Shown: in pieces, positions 50,747 through 59,948 of the stretch | How positions within the stretch are numbered: position 1 is the first letter of the stretch | How the letters are laid out: every line of letters starts with the position of its first letter | NCBI GenBank assembly: GCA_963665575.2 | Contig: CAXXDW010000003.1 | Location: forward strand, 124,001 to 188,000 | From: Rariloculus sp963665575 | GTDB taxonomy: Bacteria; Pseudomonadota; Gammaproteobacteria; Steroidobacterales; Rariloculaceae | Length of the DNA: 64,000 bases | Reading direction: 5' to 3' | The notes under the pieces: generated by a model | The model's database searches: none | The model's input: the letters and a program-made list of their open reading frames with translations, nothing else | Told to the model about the DNA's origin: nothing | Program-made: the position numbers and the translations under genes

Positions 50747-52045
50747 CTAATCCATCAGCCGCGCACGGATCCCTTCACGATCGACCTCGTTGCCGCGCAG
50801 ATACACCGCGGCGATCTGCCGCGTGTTCGTAATGTCGTCAAGCGGATTCGCCTCGAGCACGACGAAATCCGCGCTCTTGCCGGACTCGATCGTGCCCATG
50901 TCCGAAAGGCCGAGCACGGCAGCCGAATTGCGCGTCGCCGCAACGATCACGTCCGCGGGCGACATCCCCGCCTCGACCATGTCTTCCATCTCGACATGCG
51001 GCGCCCAGGGCGTGTTGCCGTCGGTACCGAACGCTACAGTCATGCCCGCTTCGCTGAGTCTTGCGAGATTGCGCGCCTGGATCCCGTGCGCTTCCTGGGC
51101 AGCGGGGTCGGCCTCGGTCGCCTGCAGCGCCTGCAACTGATCGTCGGGCATCGTGCCGGCGAGCCAGCCGAGGTCCGTCGGAACGCCGCGCGCCGGCAGG
51201 TTCGGAACCAGCACGACATTCGGCCGCCCGGCGACGAGGTCGAGAAACTCCTGGTCGACATCCTGGTCGCGAACGCCGTGCGCGAAGACGTCGACACCGG
51301 CGCGCAACAGCCCCTTGCCGTCCTCGAGCTCGAAGATGTGCGCCGCGACCTGGAGGTCGTTCGCGTGGGCCTCCTCGATGACGGCGGAATAGATCTCGGG
51401 GCTCAGTTGATCGTATTGGCCGTCGCGGTCATCGACCCAGATCTTGATCATGTCGACGTTGCGCGCCGCCTCGTCCCTGACGGCCTGGCGAGCTTCGTCC
51501 GCCGTCGTGACCCAGTGAACCACGCGGCGGCCGGGCTCCGGTGAAGTGATGCCGAGACCGGCGGACAGGAAGCGCGCGGTATCCGGAATCACCTCATCAC
51601 GGATTTCAAGCGGCGTTTCAATGTCGTCCGATCCCATGCTGATGGCCGCGCCGACACCGAAATAGGCGCGCCGCTGCAAGTCGGCGATGAGTTCGTCGCG
51701 CGTCGTACTCATATGCACGTGCGCATCGACGATTGCGGGCATGACCGTCATGCCGGAAAGGTCAACGCGAGAGGCGCCCTCCGGGACCGCTACGGCGCCA
51801 CTGGCGCCGACCTCGACGAAGCGCCCGTCATCAACCGTAAATGCACTGTTTTCGATCGGCGCGGAGCCGTCGCCGACGATGAGTCGGGCCCCTTCGTAGA
51901 CGACGGTGGATACCGGGGCCGGAGGCGGCTGTTCCTGCTCCGCCGCTGGCCCGCAGGCAGCCAGCCCGACCGAAAGCGCAACCAGGAGCGCGAAGGGCGC
52001 GCGCACGACAGCGCGGTTTCCCGATGTTTCATTGTGTTGCTGCAT
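50747..52045 (-). CDS. Amidohydrolase family lipoprotein
   Basis: This is a 432-residue metal-dependent hydrolase tethered as a lipoprotein: the lipobox is SVGLAAC, with C31 as the lipidated residue, followed by a Pro/Glu-rich linker. The first metal motif is H109-V-H111 (AIVDAHVHMS). Later sites are in LQVAAHIFELEDG and DVFAHGVRD, an aspartate is in VAFGTDGNTPWAPH, and the C-terminal GTIESGKSADFVVLEANPLDD is typical. It differs in sequence from the amidohydrolase at 42855. The substrate is unknown. It is divergent from cstA, with 184 bp between the starts. Confidence 0.87.
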   Translation of the reverse strand: MQQHNETSGNRAVVRAPFALLVALSVGLAACGPAAEQEQPPPAPVSTVVYEGARLIVGDGSAPIENSAFTVDDGRFVEVGASGAVAVPEGASRVDLSGMTVMPAIVDAHVHMSTTRDELIADLQRRAYFGVGAAISMGSDDIETPLEIRDEVIPDTARFLSAGLGITSPEPGRRVVHWVTTADEARQAVRDEAARNVDMIKIWVDDRDGQYDQLSPEIYSAVIEEAHANDLQVAAHIFELEDGKGLLRAGVDVFAHGVRDQDVDQEFLDLVAGRPNVVLVPNLPARGVPTDLGWLAGTMPDDQLQALQATEADPAAQEAHGIQARNLARLSEAGMTVAFGTDGNTPWAPHVEMEDMVEAGMSPADVIVAATRNSAAVLGLSDMGTIESGKSADFVVLEANPLDDITNTRQIAAVYLRGNEVDREGIRARLMD

Positions 52046-52229
52046 CTTGATGCTCCACTGGCCTGCAGAAATTGGGGACGCTCAATCTTACGCCGCACGG
52101 CGGCATCGCGCATCCGCACCCCCCCGAGATGCGCCCGACTTCCGGAATCGAACAACGCTTGCCGGTTCCGTTGGCGCGATCGCGCTGCACGCGCTACGCT
52201 CTCGCTCGACAACAGGAAGGGGACCGCCG

Positions 52230-53912
52230 ATGCAGTCAGTCATGATCGTGGTGCTGGGGCTGGCCGGAATGGCATTCGGCTGGCTGGTCTATTCGCGCTT
52301 CATCGCGAGCAGGATCTATCGTCTCGATCCGGATTTCGTGACCCCGGCTCACGAGTTGCGTGACGACGTCGATTTCATTCCGACCAACAAGTACGTGCTG
52401 TGGGGCCACCACTTCACATCGATCGCAGGCGCCGCGCCGATCGTCGGGCCGGCCATTGCAGTGTATTGGGGCTGGGTGCCGGCGGTCCTCTGGGTCACGC
52501 TCGGAACGATCTTCTTCTCCGGGGTTCACGACTTCGGCGCGATCTGGGCCAGTGCGCGGAACAAGGGCAAGTCGATCGGCGCCCTGTCCGAGGACGTGGT
52601 CGGCAAGCGCACCCGCGCACTCTTCATGATCGTCATCTTCCTCGTACTGCTCATGGTCAATGCCGTGTTCGGTGTCGTCATCGCAGGCCTCTTCGTCGAC
52701 ACGTCTACTGCAGTGTTTCCCGCGTGGGCCGCGATAGCGGTCGCGCTCATCATCGGCCAGCTCCTGCACCGGAACTTCAACCTCACGCTGCTCTCGGTGG
52801 TCGGCGTCGCTGCCCTCTACACGTCGATATACGTGGGCAGCCTCATGCCCATCGAGCTGCCGCAGGGCATGCTCGGCCTCGCACCCAACGCCAACTGGCT
52901 CATCATCCTGTTCGTCTATGCCGCCATCGCTTCGATGCTGCCGGTCTGGGTGCTGCTGCAGCCGCGCGATTTCATCAACGGCATGCAGCTCTTCGTCGGC
53001 CTGATATTGCTGTACAGCGCCGTGCTGATCTCGCTGCCCGACATTTCCGCCCCGGCGTTCAACAACCAGGTGGCCGCCGATGCGCCGTCGCTGGTTCCGT
53101 TGCTGTTCGTGACGATCGCCTGCGGCGCGGTGTCCGGTTTCCACGGAATCGTGTCGTCAGGCACGACATCGAAGCAGCTCGACAAGGAACCTGACGCCCG
53201 TTTCGTGGGCTACCTCGGTTCGATCGGTGAAGGTTCGCTTGCGCTGATCACGATCGTGGCGGTCAGCGGAGCTGCGCTCGCCGCCACTCCGGAACTGTGG
53301 CATGCGATGTACGAGCGTTACGGCGAAGCCGGAGCAGCCACCTTCGTGCAGGGCGGCGCACAACTCATCGAGACCGGCTGGGGTATTCCGCTCGCGGTAT
53401 CGACCACGCTGCTCGCAACCATGGTGGTGCTCTTTGCCGCGACGACAATGGACACGGGCGTTCGGCTGCAGCGCTACATCATCCAGGAGTGGGGCCAGAT
53501 CTACGGCATCGGCGTGCTCAGGAACAGTGTCGTGGCCACGCTCGTCGCGGTCGGCTGCTGTCTGTTCCTCGCATTCGGCGCGGGCGGCGCGTCCGGCCAG
53601 GGCGGCCTGATAATCTGGCCGCTGTTCGGTTCGACGAACCAGATCCTCGCAGGGCTCACGCTGCTGGTCATTTCGGTCATGCTGATCAAGCTCGGCCGAC
53701 CGGCCCGCTACACGCTGATCCCGATGACCTTCGTCCTGATCACGTCGGCCTGGGCCGCGCTGTTGAAGCTGATCGAGTGGTATCAGGCCGGCAACTGGCT
53801 GCTCGTCGCGATCGATCTCGTCGTGCTCGTGACGAGCCTGCTCGTCATCCTTGAAGCGGCTTCGGTGATCGCGCGCTACCGGCGCGAGAACCTCGCGTCC
53901 GAAACACTCTGA
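52230..53912 (+). CDS. cstA: Carbon starvation CstA family transporter
   Basis: This is a 560-residue polytopic membrane protein of the CstA family, which imports peptides and/or pyruvate. It has more than a dozen hydrophobic segments. The family motifs GHHFTSIAGAAPIVGPAIAVYWGW (about 52-75), FSGVHDFGAIWASARNKGKS and GAVSGFHGIVSSGTTSKQLD are clear. It is shorter than E. coli CstA (701 residues), lacking part of the C-terminal region, as in many non-enteric homologues. The start at 52230 has GGAAGGGGA upstream and matches the family N-terminus. No cstA-linked short ORF or two-component system is seen beside it. Confidence 0.93.
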   Translation: MQSVMIVVLGLAGMAFGWLVYSRFIASRIYRLDPDFVTPAHELRDDVDFIPTNKYVLWGHHFTSIAGAAPIVGPAIAVYWGWVPAVLWVTLGTIFFSGVHDFGAIWASARNKGKSIGALSEDVVGKRTRALFMIVIFLVLLMVNAVFGVVIAGLFVDTSTAVFPAWAAIAVALIIGQLLHRNFNLTLLSVVGVAALYTSIYVGSLMPIELPQGMLGLAPNANWLIILFVYAAIASMLPVWVLLQPRDFINGMQLFVGLILLYSAVLISLPDISAPAFNNQVAADAPSLVPLLFVTIACGAVSGFHGIVSSGTTSKQLDKEPDARFVGYLGSIGEGSLALITIVAVSGAALAATPELWHAMYERYGEAGAATFVQGGAQLIETGWGIPLAVSTTLLATMVVLFAATTMDTGVRLQRYIIQEWGQIYGIGVLRNSVVATLVAVGCCLFLAFGAGGASGQGGLIIWPLFGSTNQILAGLTLLVISVMLIKLGRPARYTLIPMTFVLITSAWAALLKLIEWYQAGNWLLVAIDLVVLVTSLLVILEAASVIARYRRENLASETL

Positions 53913-53972
53913 GCGCCGGCGCCAGCGGCGTTCCTGCTGCCGTGTCGGCCGCCGTGCCGACGCCGGCGAAGG

Positions 53973-54386
53973 CTATTCGTCGTCGGACTCGTCCCTGACG
54001 CCGCGGCCGAATACCGCCTCGCCGTTCTCGCGGCTGATGCCGCTGGCTCGCGCGACCGTGGGCCTGGTGCGCGCCCGGTGACCGGTCACGACGACCCGGT
54101 CCCCGGCTTGCAGGTCGTTGCGCGACCAGCCGCTTCGGATCAGAGAATTCGGGCTCGACAACTCGAAGTCGTAGGTGACGGTTTCGCCGTTCTCTTCCAC
54201 ATCGACGTGCAGCCAGCCGTGCGGATTGGTCCACTGGATCGAGTTCACCACACCCTCGATGCGGAACGGTTGGTTGATATCGAATTCCGACGCAAACGAA
54301 TGGTGGGCCGACGACAATGCCGGGATCATCCCGGCTGCGACAACGGCGCACCACCACGGCAGATTTCGATTCGTTGACGATTTCAT
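53973..54386 (-). CDS. DUF6152 family exported protein, copy 3
   Basis: The 137 residues have a signal peptide ending SSA, then HHSFASEFDINQPFRIEGVV, TNPHGWLHVDVEENGETVTYDFEL, RSGWSRNDLQAGDRVVVTGHRAR and NGEAVFGRGV. This is the copy most similar to copy 1 at 5504-5920 (shared TVGRA/TVARA and RENGE segments). It is downstream of the SGxW-family gene at 54445 on the same strand, 58 bases apart, repeating the gene pairing seen at 33797-35104. Confidence 0.86.
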   Translation of the reverse strand: MKSSTNRNLPWWCAVVAAGMIPALSSAHHSFASEFDINQPFRIEGVVNSIQWTNPHGWLHVDVEENGETVTYDFELSSPNSLIRSGWSRNDLQAGDRVVVTGHRARTRPTVARASGISRENGEAVFGRGVRDESDDE

Positions 54387-54444
54387 GTTTGTAGTCCTCG
54401 GCGTATCCACTTGCCGTACGCGGCCGCGTACCGGCCGGCGGAGC

Positions 54445-55293
54445 TTACTCTTCCGTTCTGTAATAGTTCTGGCTCGACACTTCGTTCTCGATGCACACGA
54501 ACTCGATGAGACTGGTATCGAGCAGGATCTCCTGGTTTACCCGGACCGTAAATGGTTCCGTGTAGGCCATCGGATCCTCGATCGTGACGTCGATCTCGAG
54601 CCTGCCGAAGTTCGGGCGGCGAAACCGCTCGGTGATCTTGCCCGATGAGGTCAGGGGGCTGCCGTTGTAATCGAGCCAGACGTCGTCCCGAAAGCCCGTG
54701 GTCTCGACGACCAGCGTGTCGCCGTCCCAGTGGCCTATGGAGTAGCCGAACCACCATGGCAGGGCATCGCTGTCGGGCAATTCCCGGCCATCGAGAAAGA
54801 TCTGCCTCAGACCCGAGTTCGCTTCGTTGATGATCAACACAAGGTCGGGCGTCTGCACGATCTTTCGCGGCTGTGGGTGCAGGTGGTAGTGCATGTGGCC
54901 CATGGGCAGGCAATAGCCGTCGGGGTTGCCGCGCGCCATGTCGTCGATGCGCTCCTGGGTAATCGTGTCGCCCCACTCCGTGTACGGCGGGTCGAATTGA
55001 GCGCCGATATCGAAGAAGTGCGCGACCGGAGGTGAACCCTCCGGCGGATCCACATTCGGGCCCCGCCCGAGTTGCCCGTCCACGGGACCGCGCCGGCCTC
55101 CACGCGCTTCCCAGATTCCCGACAGATCCGGCCGACCGTCAGCCGTCCTCGGTGCCGGGCCTTCGAGGTCAGGCTCGCCGTCGGGAGTCAGGGGCACACC
55201 GGGAGTCGGGTGCGGCGGCCACTGCGCGGCCGCGGACCCGGCTGCCAGGCCAACGAGCGCGGCTACGAGCGCTCCGAACAACCATGCTCTCAT
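54445..55293 (-). CDS. Exported protein of the 'SGxW / WDGDTLVVET' family
   Basis: The 282 residues have a signal peptide ending SAAAQ, a Pro-rich stretch, then GRPDLSGIWEARGGRRGPVDG. GYCLPMGHMHYHLHPQPRKIVQ (Cys segment with several His) and LPWWFGYSIGHWDGDTLVVE precede TGFRDDVWLDYNGSPLTSSG, TERFRRPNFGRLEIDVTIEDP and a terminal EFVCIENEVSSQNYY. It is followed by a DUF6152 gene. It is predicted to be periplasmic; function is unknown. The start at 55293 puts the signal peptide first. Confidence 0.8.
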   Translation of the reverse strand: MRAWLFGALVAALVGLAAGSAAAQWPPHPTPGVPLTPDGEPDLEGPAPRTADGRPDLSGIWEARGGRRGPVDGQLGRGPNVDPPEGSPPVAHFFDIGAQFDPPYTEWGDTITQERIDDMARGNPDGYCLPMGHMHYHLHPQPRKIVQTPDLVLIINEANSGLRQIFLDGRELPDSDALPWWFGYSIGHWDGDTLVVETTGFRDDVWLDYNGSPLTSSGKITERFRRPNFGRLEIDVTIEDPMAYTEPFTVRVNQEILLDTSLIEFVCIENEVSSQNYYRTEE

Positions 55294-55435
55294 TGTTCGC
55301 TCCGAAATCTTCGCCTCAGCCCTCATTATGCCCTGACAGGCGCGCGCCGGGCGAGATGGCGCGACGCGAAGGTTGCCGACTGACGCGGCGACAACCGGTG
55401 GCCGGCTTTAATCGGAAACCGGCACGGCTCTGCGG

Positions 55436-56071
55436 TCAGCGCTCAAGCGCGGGCAGCAACGCCTCGCGGTCCGGCGGCAGCCGCTGATCGACGGCGTTAA
55501 GCATGATGCCGACCCGGATGTATTCGCCCATGATCGCCATGAGCTGGATCGTGTGCTGATAGCCGTAAAGGTCGACCATGCGCTGCCAGAGTTCGCTGCT
55601 GACCGCATTCTCGCGCAGCAATGTGCGGCCGAAGGTGATGAACGTGGCGTCCCTGTCCGACAGTCCCGCGACATCGCGGTCGTACTTGACGACATCGATG
55701 ACCGATTGCTCAAGCCCCTGCCTCAAGCCCGGGGGCTCGTGCGCGGACCATTCATATTGCTGGTCGATCTCACGCGCGGCGACGAGCACCGCGAGCTGGA
55801 AGTACCTTGCGCCAACCGGGCTTCCTTCGCCTGACGGGATACCGAGGTAGCGGTCGCGCGGAGCATAGATCGTGAGGTGAGGCGGGCCGGGCCGAGCCTC
55901 GAAGTCGGGGCGTTCGGCAAGGTAACGCCGGCCCTCCTCGTCGAGGTCTTCCGGCGTCACGGGCGGCAGGCGCGAGAGCGTCTGCGGGTGGATGTCCGGC
56001 GGCAACGGTGTCTGCGCCTGTACGCCAACCGCCAGCGCCGAAAGAACGAAAAGGGAAAATCGAATACTCAT
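55436..56071 (-). CDS. Exported carboxymuconolactone decarboxylase-like protein
   Basis: The 211 residues have a signal peptide (MSIRFSLFVLSALAVGVQAQ) and an AhpD/CMD-like helical domain. Recognisable segments are YFQLAVLVAAREIDQQYEWSAHEPP, the usual E...H pattern, then GLSDRDATFITFGRTLLRENAVS and LYGYQHTIQLMAIMGEYIRVGIMLNA. The CxxC pair of AhpD is absent, so it belongs to the CMD type rather than the peroxidase type. Export is unusual for this family. It lies between the alpha/beta hydrolase and SGxW-family genes, all on the minus strand, suggesting a shared substrate. Confidence 0.82.
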   Translation of the reverse strand: MSIRFSLFVLSALAVGVQAQTPLPPDIHPQTLSRLPPVTPEDLDEEGRRYLAERPDFEARPGPPHLTIYAPRDRYLGIPSGEGSPVGARYFQLAVLVAAREIDQQYEWSAHEPPGLRQGLEQSVIDVVKYDRDVAGLSDRDATFITFGRTLLRENAVSSELWQRMVDLYGYQHTIQLMAIMGEYIRVGIMLNAVDQRLPPDREALLPALER

Positions 56072-56136
56072 GGCATCCCCTCCGGCTTGAGAATCGACTG
56101 AAAATCCAGTCTAGCCAGTGCCTGCCGGAGCGTCCA

Positions 56137-56450
56137 TCAGCAGCCCACCAGGTACTGCGGCATAACGGGCTCCGCCGCCACGGACAGCGGCTCGCCGATT
56201 CGGATATATGATCGGTCCGCCGGGTATCGCCAACGAACGATGGGGGCGGCGATCACGCCGGAAGTCAGGTCACCCCAGCGCGGACACGCGCTATACGTGT
56301 TTGCGTTGCCCTGACCGCCTGCGGCAGGTACCCCGCCCCACTCGGGGCGAGGTGGCCGGCACGCCGCCGCAAGCACGCCCCGCACCGAGTTGCGGATGCG
56401 CCCGGCTACGGCGTGCACGGCTGCGATGCTGTCGGCGTGGGTGCGCGACG
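56137..56450 (-). pseudogene. Possible remnant of a secreted protein C-terminus
   Basis: In this 382-bp gap (56072-56453) one minus-strand frame reads GNANTYSACPRWGDLTSGVI and then a segment with YIRIGEPLSVAAEPVMPQYL before a stop at 56137. It looks protein-like but has no credible start; the frame opens inside the hydrolase gene. It may be a decayed gene fragment or chance. No family is recognised. Confidence 0.25.
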
Positions 56451-56453
56451 CGA

Positions 56454-57551
56454 CTATTTCGTCGCAGCAGCTTCGATTTCGGCAGCGAGTTCGATGAAAA
56501 CTTCCGCGTATGCCGCGTTGTCGAGCTGAGCCATCGCAAAGTGGCCGCCGCCCTCGAGACCGCGATCCGGAAAATACACCGAACTTGCGTCCACACCGGC
56601 TTGCTGCCAGGCCGCAGCCTGACATGCGATTTGCGCGCCTCCATCGACAGGTCCGGATATCGCGCCGAGACCGAACTCGCTTGCGACGAGTACGACGGGC
56701 ACGCCGTCAAAATTGACGAGCTTGCTCGGGGTATCGCCCTGCATCGGACAGCCGTCGCGGTCCACGGCCGCAAAGTCTTGCGGCAGCGGGGGTTCGACCT
56801 GCCAGCCGGCGATCGCCGGCTGTCCGCCGAAGCCGGGTGCGACCGGGTTGCCGCCGGCGGCCTCGAACGCAATGATGCCGACCACCTTGTCCGAGTTGAG
56901 GTCCGGCACACGGAACGTGCTTCCGCCGCCGGCCGAATGCGCAATGAGTATGGCCGGGCCGATCTCGTCCAACAGGGCAGAAATCGCTTGCGCGGCGATT
57001 TCATTGCCGCAATAGGGCGCGGTTGCAGAACTCGCAGACCAACCGACGACCGCGTCGTTGGTGGGAGTCGGCTCGCCACCCGGCCAGACGCTCGGATCGG
57101 ACGTCGCAAGCCGTGCGATGAACGCGGTATTCGCTCCGCCGACAGTCCCGTCACCGCAATTCGCGTTGCTCTGCGAGCGGCCATGAGCCGGTCGGTCGAC
57201 GACATGAACGTCCCACCCGTCGGCAACGAAGTAGTCGACCCAGCCATCACGCCCGTCCGGCGTCTCGAGCCAGTCGGTCCCCTGACCGCCGCCGCCGTGG
57301 ATCAGCACGAGCGGGTAGCGATGGCGGCTGTCGGCCGGCAGCAGGTATTGGACGAACATGGCGTTCAGCACGTCGAGCGAGCCGTTTTCCCCTTCCTGAG
57401 TCGTATGCCCGACATACCTCCAGCCGATGTCGCGAAGCACGAGCTCACCGGCTTCGCCTCCCGCAAGCGCCGAACCTGTCGCCGCGATGGCGCCCAATGC
57501 CGTGCCCGCAAGCAGATGCGCGAATTTTCTGTTCATAAGTTGCTGCTCCAT
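56454..57551 (-). CDS. Exported alpha/beta hydrolase
   Basis: The 365 residues have a signal peptide (MNRKFAHLLAGTALGAIAATGSALA from residue 6). The oxyanion strand is PLVLIHGGGGQGTDWLETPDG (about 80-100), then HVVDRPAHGRS, and the nucleophile elbow ILIAHSAGGG has S206. A histidine in GLEGGGHFAMAQLDN near the C-terminus is the likely catalytic base. Cysteines around 132 and 181 may form a disulfide bond. It acts as an esterase, lipase or similar hydrolase in the periplasm; the substrate is unknown. Either ATG 57551 or 57536 could start translation. It begins the minus-strand group that runs to 53973. Confidence 0.85.
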   Translation of the reverse strand: MEQQLMNRKFAHLLAGTALGAIAATGSALAGGEAGELVLRDIGWRYVGHTTQEGENGSLDVLNAMFVQYLLPADSRHRYPLVLIHGGGGQGTDWLETPDGRDGWVDYFVADGWDVHVVDRPAHGRSQSNANCGDGTVGGANTAFIARLATSDPSVWPGGEPTPTNDAVVGWSASSATAPYCGNEIAAQAISALLDEIGPAILIAHSAGGGSTFRVPDLNSDKVVGIIAFEAAGGNPVAPGFGGQPAIAGWQVEPPLPQDFAAVDRDGCPMQGDTPSKLVNFDGVPVVLVASEFGLGAISGPVDGGAQIACQAAAWQQAGVDASSVYFPDRGLEGGGHFAMAQLDNAAYAEVFIELAAEIEAAATK

Positions 57552-57632
57552 AGTCTTGCCAATGGTCCGCCTGAATCGTTTCCGAGCGATGGCGGCGAGC
57601 CCGCGTGGAGCCGCGCCAATGCCGGTCGGCGC

Positions 57633-58016
57633 CTACTGAAACTCGCGGCCGTCCTCGAGCCGGACCCGTCTCAGAAAATACACGCCCGGATCTTCCCGGA
57701 GCGGCGAACCTACCGCGGTAATCCTGGTTCCGGGCTCGATCATGTTGGGCCTCAAGCCCCTGCGCACGAGCATGTTGGCGGGCGCACCTTCGATGAAGGT
57801 AATCGTCTGCGTATCGCCGTTTTCAAGCGTGCGCGTCAACGTCATCGCGATGTGCGGATTCTTGAAATTGAGCGTTTCAACGACACCCTCAAACGGGATC
57901 TCCTGACTGAAATCGTAGATCGCAAATGAATGGTGGCCGAAGACCGGCAGCGCCATCGTTGCAAGGACCGGAAGCAGCCCGGACGCGAAGCTCGGGCGGC
58001 GCGATGCTCGTCTCAT
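57633..58016 (-). CDS. DUF6152 family exported protein, copy 4 (divergent type)
   Basis: The 127 residues have a signal peptide ending PVFG, then HHSFAIYDFSQEIPFEGVVE, KNPHIAMTLTRTLENG, NMLVRRGLRPNMIEPGTRIT and a terminal VYFLRRVRLEDGREF. It is the least typical of the five free copies (IYDFSQ instead of EFDINQ). It precedes the alpha/beta hydrolase gene on the same strand and is divergent from the SGxW-family gene at 58210, with about 190 bp between them, so a shared regulatory region is possible. Confidence 0.82.
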   Translation of the reverse strand: MRRASRRPSFASGLLPVLATMALPVFGHHSFAIYDFSQEIPFEGVVETLNFKNPHIAMTLTRTLENGDTQTITFIEGAPANMLVRRGLRPNMIEPGTRITAVGSPLREDPGVYFLRRVRLEDGREFQ

Positions 58017-58209
58017 GGTTGTTGCTCCGCAAACGCGTGGCCGAAAGATAACAATGCAATCTTCAAAAGACCATGATTGCCGGGGTGTCTGCCCACGTGC
58101 CGCGGTTTGCGCCAACCGCGGCTTCGTGCGATAAACAGCGTCCGCCGGGCGCCGCTACCCTTCAGGTCAGGCTGCTTCCGGCCCGGAACCTGACAGGGGG
58201 GATTGGTGG

Positions 58210-58950
58210 ATGAGACGCACAAGCATCGCGTGGTATTGCACTAGCGTCGTACTGGTCGGGGCAGCCGGCAGCGCGCATGCCCAGAACGTGGCAGATCCCG
58301 ACTTCACTGGCCTGTGGATGCCGTTGATCGAAAGCGATCCTCCGGTAGAACGCCTGTCCTGGCCACAGGAGCCGCCGTATACGGAGTACGGTCAGGCCCT
58401 CTGGGACGCGTATGCGGCCGAGTTCGATCCCGTGACCGACGATCCCGCCAGATTCTGCGTGCATCCGGGCATGCCGCGATCGATGCTTGGCACTCCGACG
58501 TTTCCGATTGAGATCTTCCACCGGCCGCACGACCTCACAATCTTCCTGGAAGCTTATTACCAGTATCGAAAAATCTACATCCAGGTCGAAGATCGCGAAC
58601 CTCCCGAACCGATCCTCACGTCCCGCATGGGGTACTCGGTCGCTCATTGGGACGGAGACACTCTCGTCGTCGAGACATCGTTTCTCGCAGCGCGCGACAA
58701 GGGCCGCATCCTGATGTCGGGCGATGCGCGGGTCGTCGAACGCATCCACATGGAAGTCGACGACCAGGGCCGCAGACTGCTCGTGGACAACGTCCGTTTC
58801 ACGGACCCGGCGGTCTACGCGGAACCGATCGACATTCGGGGCGTGTGGTACTACTCGCCCGACACGCCGGTCATGGAGTACGTATGCAGCCAGAATATCT
58901 ACGACGAGCATATTGCCGCAAAGCGCGCGGCAGCCGCGCCCACGCCTTGA
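58210..58950 (+). CDS. Exported protein of the 'SGxW / WDGDTLVVET' family, short type
   Basis: The 246 residues have a signal peptide ending SAHAQ, then DPDFTGLWMPLIESD, RFCVHPGMPRSMLG (Cys segment), GYSVAHWDGDTLVVETSFLA at about 139-158, VERIHMEVDDQGRRLLVDNV and YVCSQNIYDEH. GGGGG is upstream of the ATG. It is the first of three plus-strand genes: SGxW-type, a longer related protein (59009) and DUF6152 (59949), spaced 58 and 19 bases apart, so they probably form one operon. Confidence 0.8.
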   Translation: MRRTSIAWYCTSVVLVGAAGSAHAQNVADPDFTGLWMPLIESDPPVERLSWPQEPPYTEYGQALWDAYAAEFDPVTDDPARFCVHPGMPRSMLGTPTFPIEIFHRPHDLTIFLEAYYQYRKIYIQVEDREPPEPILTSRMGYSVAHWDGDTLVVETSFLAARDKGRILMSGDARVVERIHMEVDDQGRRLLVDNVRFTDPAVYAEPIDIRGVWYYSPDTPVMEYVCSQNIYDEHIAAKRAAAAPTP

Positions 58951-59008
58951 TGAGCGTGCTCACTTTTCCATAAACTCCGCCCTTCAGGACCGTTCAGGAG
59001 CATTTTCG

Positions 59009-59929
59009 ATGACGAAGCTTTACAGGCCTTGTCTTTCACTTGGCGCCGTGCTGATCCTGGCTGGCGCTGCGATGCCGTTCGAGCACGCAGTGGCACAGCG
59101 TCAGGCACCCCCGCCCCCATCGCCCGAAAAACAGGCGATGATCGACCTCGGGATCGAGCATGAGACCGCTCGAGGCCTCTATGATTACTTCAGGAGTGAA
59201 GCCGGCGGCGACGGGACCCTGGCCTGGGAGGATGTGCCCGACTGGAGCGGCGTATGGACGCGCGAGACGTTCGTGTTCTTCTGGGACGGCGACCAGGGCA
59301 CGATGGACACGCTGCCGACGGCGAAGCTGACGCCCGAATACGAACGCAGGCTTCTCGAGAAGCTCGATCGCATCGCCCAGGACATCGAGTACGACCCCCT
59401 GAGCGCGGGTAACCCCGCCGGGATGCCGCGCTGGATCTCGGAGCCGTTCCTCAAGGACTTCGCGGTCACACCGCAGCAAACCTGGCTCATCAACGAGATG
59501 ATGAACGAGATCCGGCGTGTGTATACGGATGGACGCGATCACCCGCCGCCGGAAGATGCCTATCCGCTCTGGCTAGGCGATTCGATCGGCTTCTGGGACG
59601 AAGACCGACTCGTCATCCATACCAACCAGATGCGTGAGGGGCAGTACCAGCGCATTCAGCCGGAATACACCGACCAGGTCGAAACGGTGGAAATCTGGCA
59701 GAAGACCGCAGACGACACGATCGAGGTCGACATCTGGGTTTACGACCCGCCGGTTCTGGTTGAACCTTGGTACACTAGGCAGGTTTTCAAGAAGCTGACC
59801 AACGACGAAAACGCGCTCAGGATTCGCTATTGGCACTTCAATGAAAACCAGAACAACGCTGTCATCGAGACCGGTGACGGCAGTTCGGACTTCGCGGACT
59901 TCACGTTCACGGACCAGGACGACAACTGA
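59009..59929 (+). CDS. Exported protein, distant relative of the SGxW family
   Basis: The 306 residues have a signal peptide ending AVAQR, then EDVPDWSGVWTRETFVFFWD (the SGxW motif, about 74-93). NPAGMPRWISEPFLKDFAVT and LWLGDSIGFWDEDRLVIHTN, in place of WDGDTLVVET, precede YTDQVETVEIWQKTADDTIEVDI, and the C-terminus is acidic (GDGSSDFADFTFTDQDDN). The start at 59009 follows AGGAG. Function is unknown. It is the middle gene of the 58210-60335 operon. Confidence 0.78.
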   Translation: MTKLYRPCLSLGAVLILAGAAMPFEHAVAQRQAPPPPSPEKQAMIDLGIEHETARGLYDYFRSEAGGDGTLAWEDVPDWSGVWTRETFVFFWDGDQGTMDTLPTAKLTPEYERRLLEKLDRIAQDIEYDPLSAGNPAGMPRWISEPFLKDFAVTPQQTWLINEMMNEIRRVYTDGRDHPPPEDAYPLWLGDSIGFWDEDRLVIHTNQMREGQYQRIQPEYTDQVETVEIWQKTADDTIEVDIWVYDPPVLVEPWYTRQVFKKLTNDENALRIRYWHFNENQNNAVIETGDGSSDFADFTFTDQDDN

Positions 59930-59948
59930 CCGTCAGGAGAAATCAACC

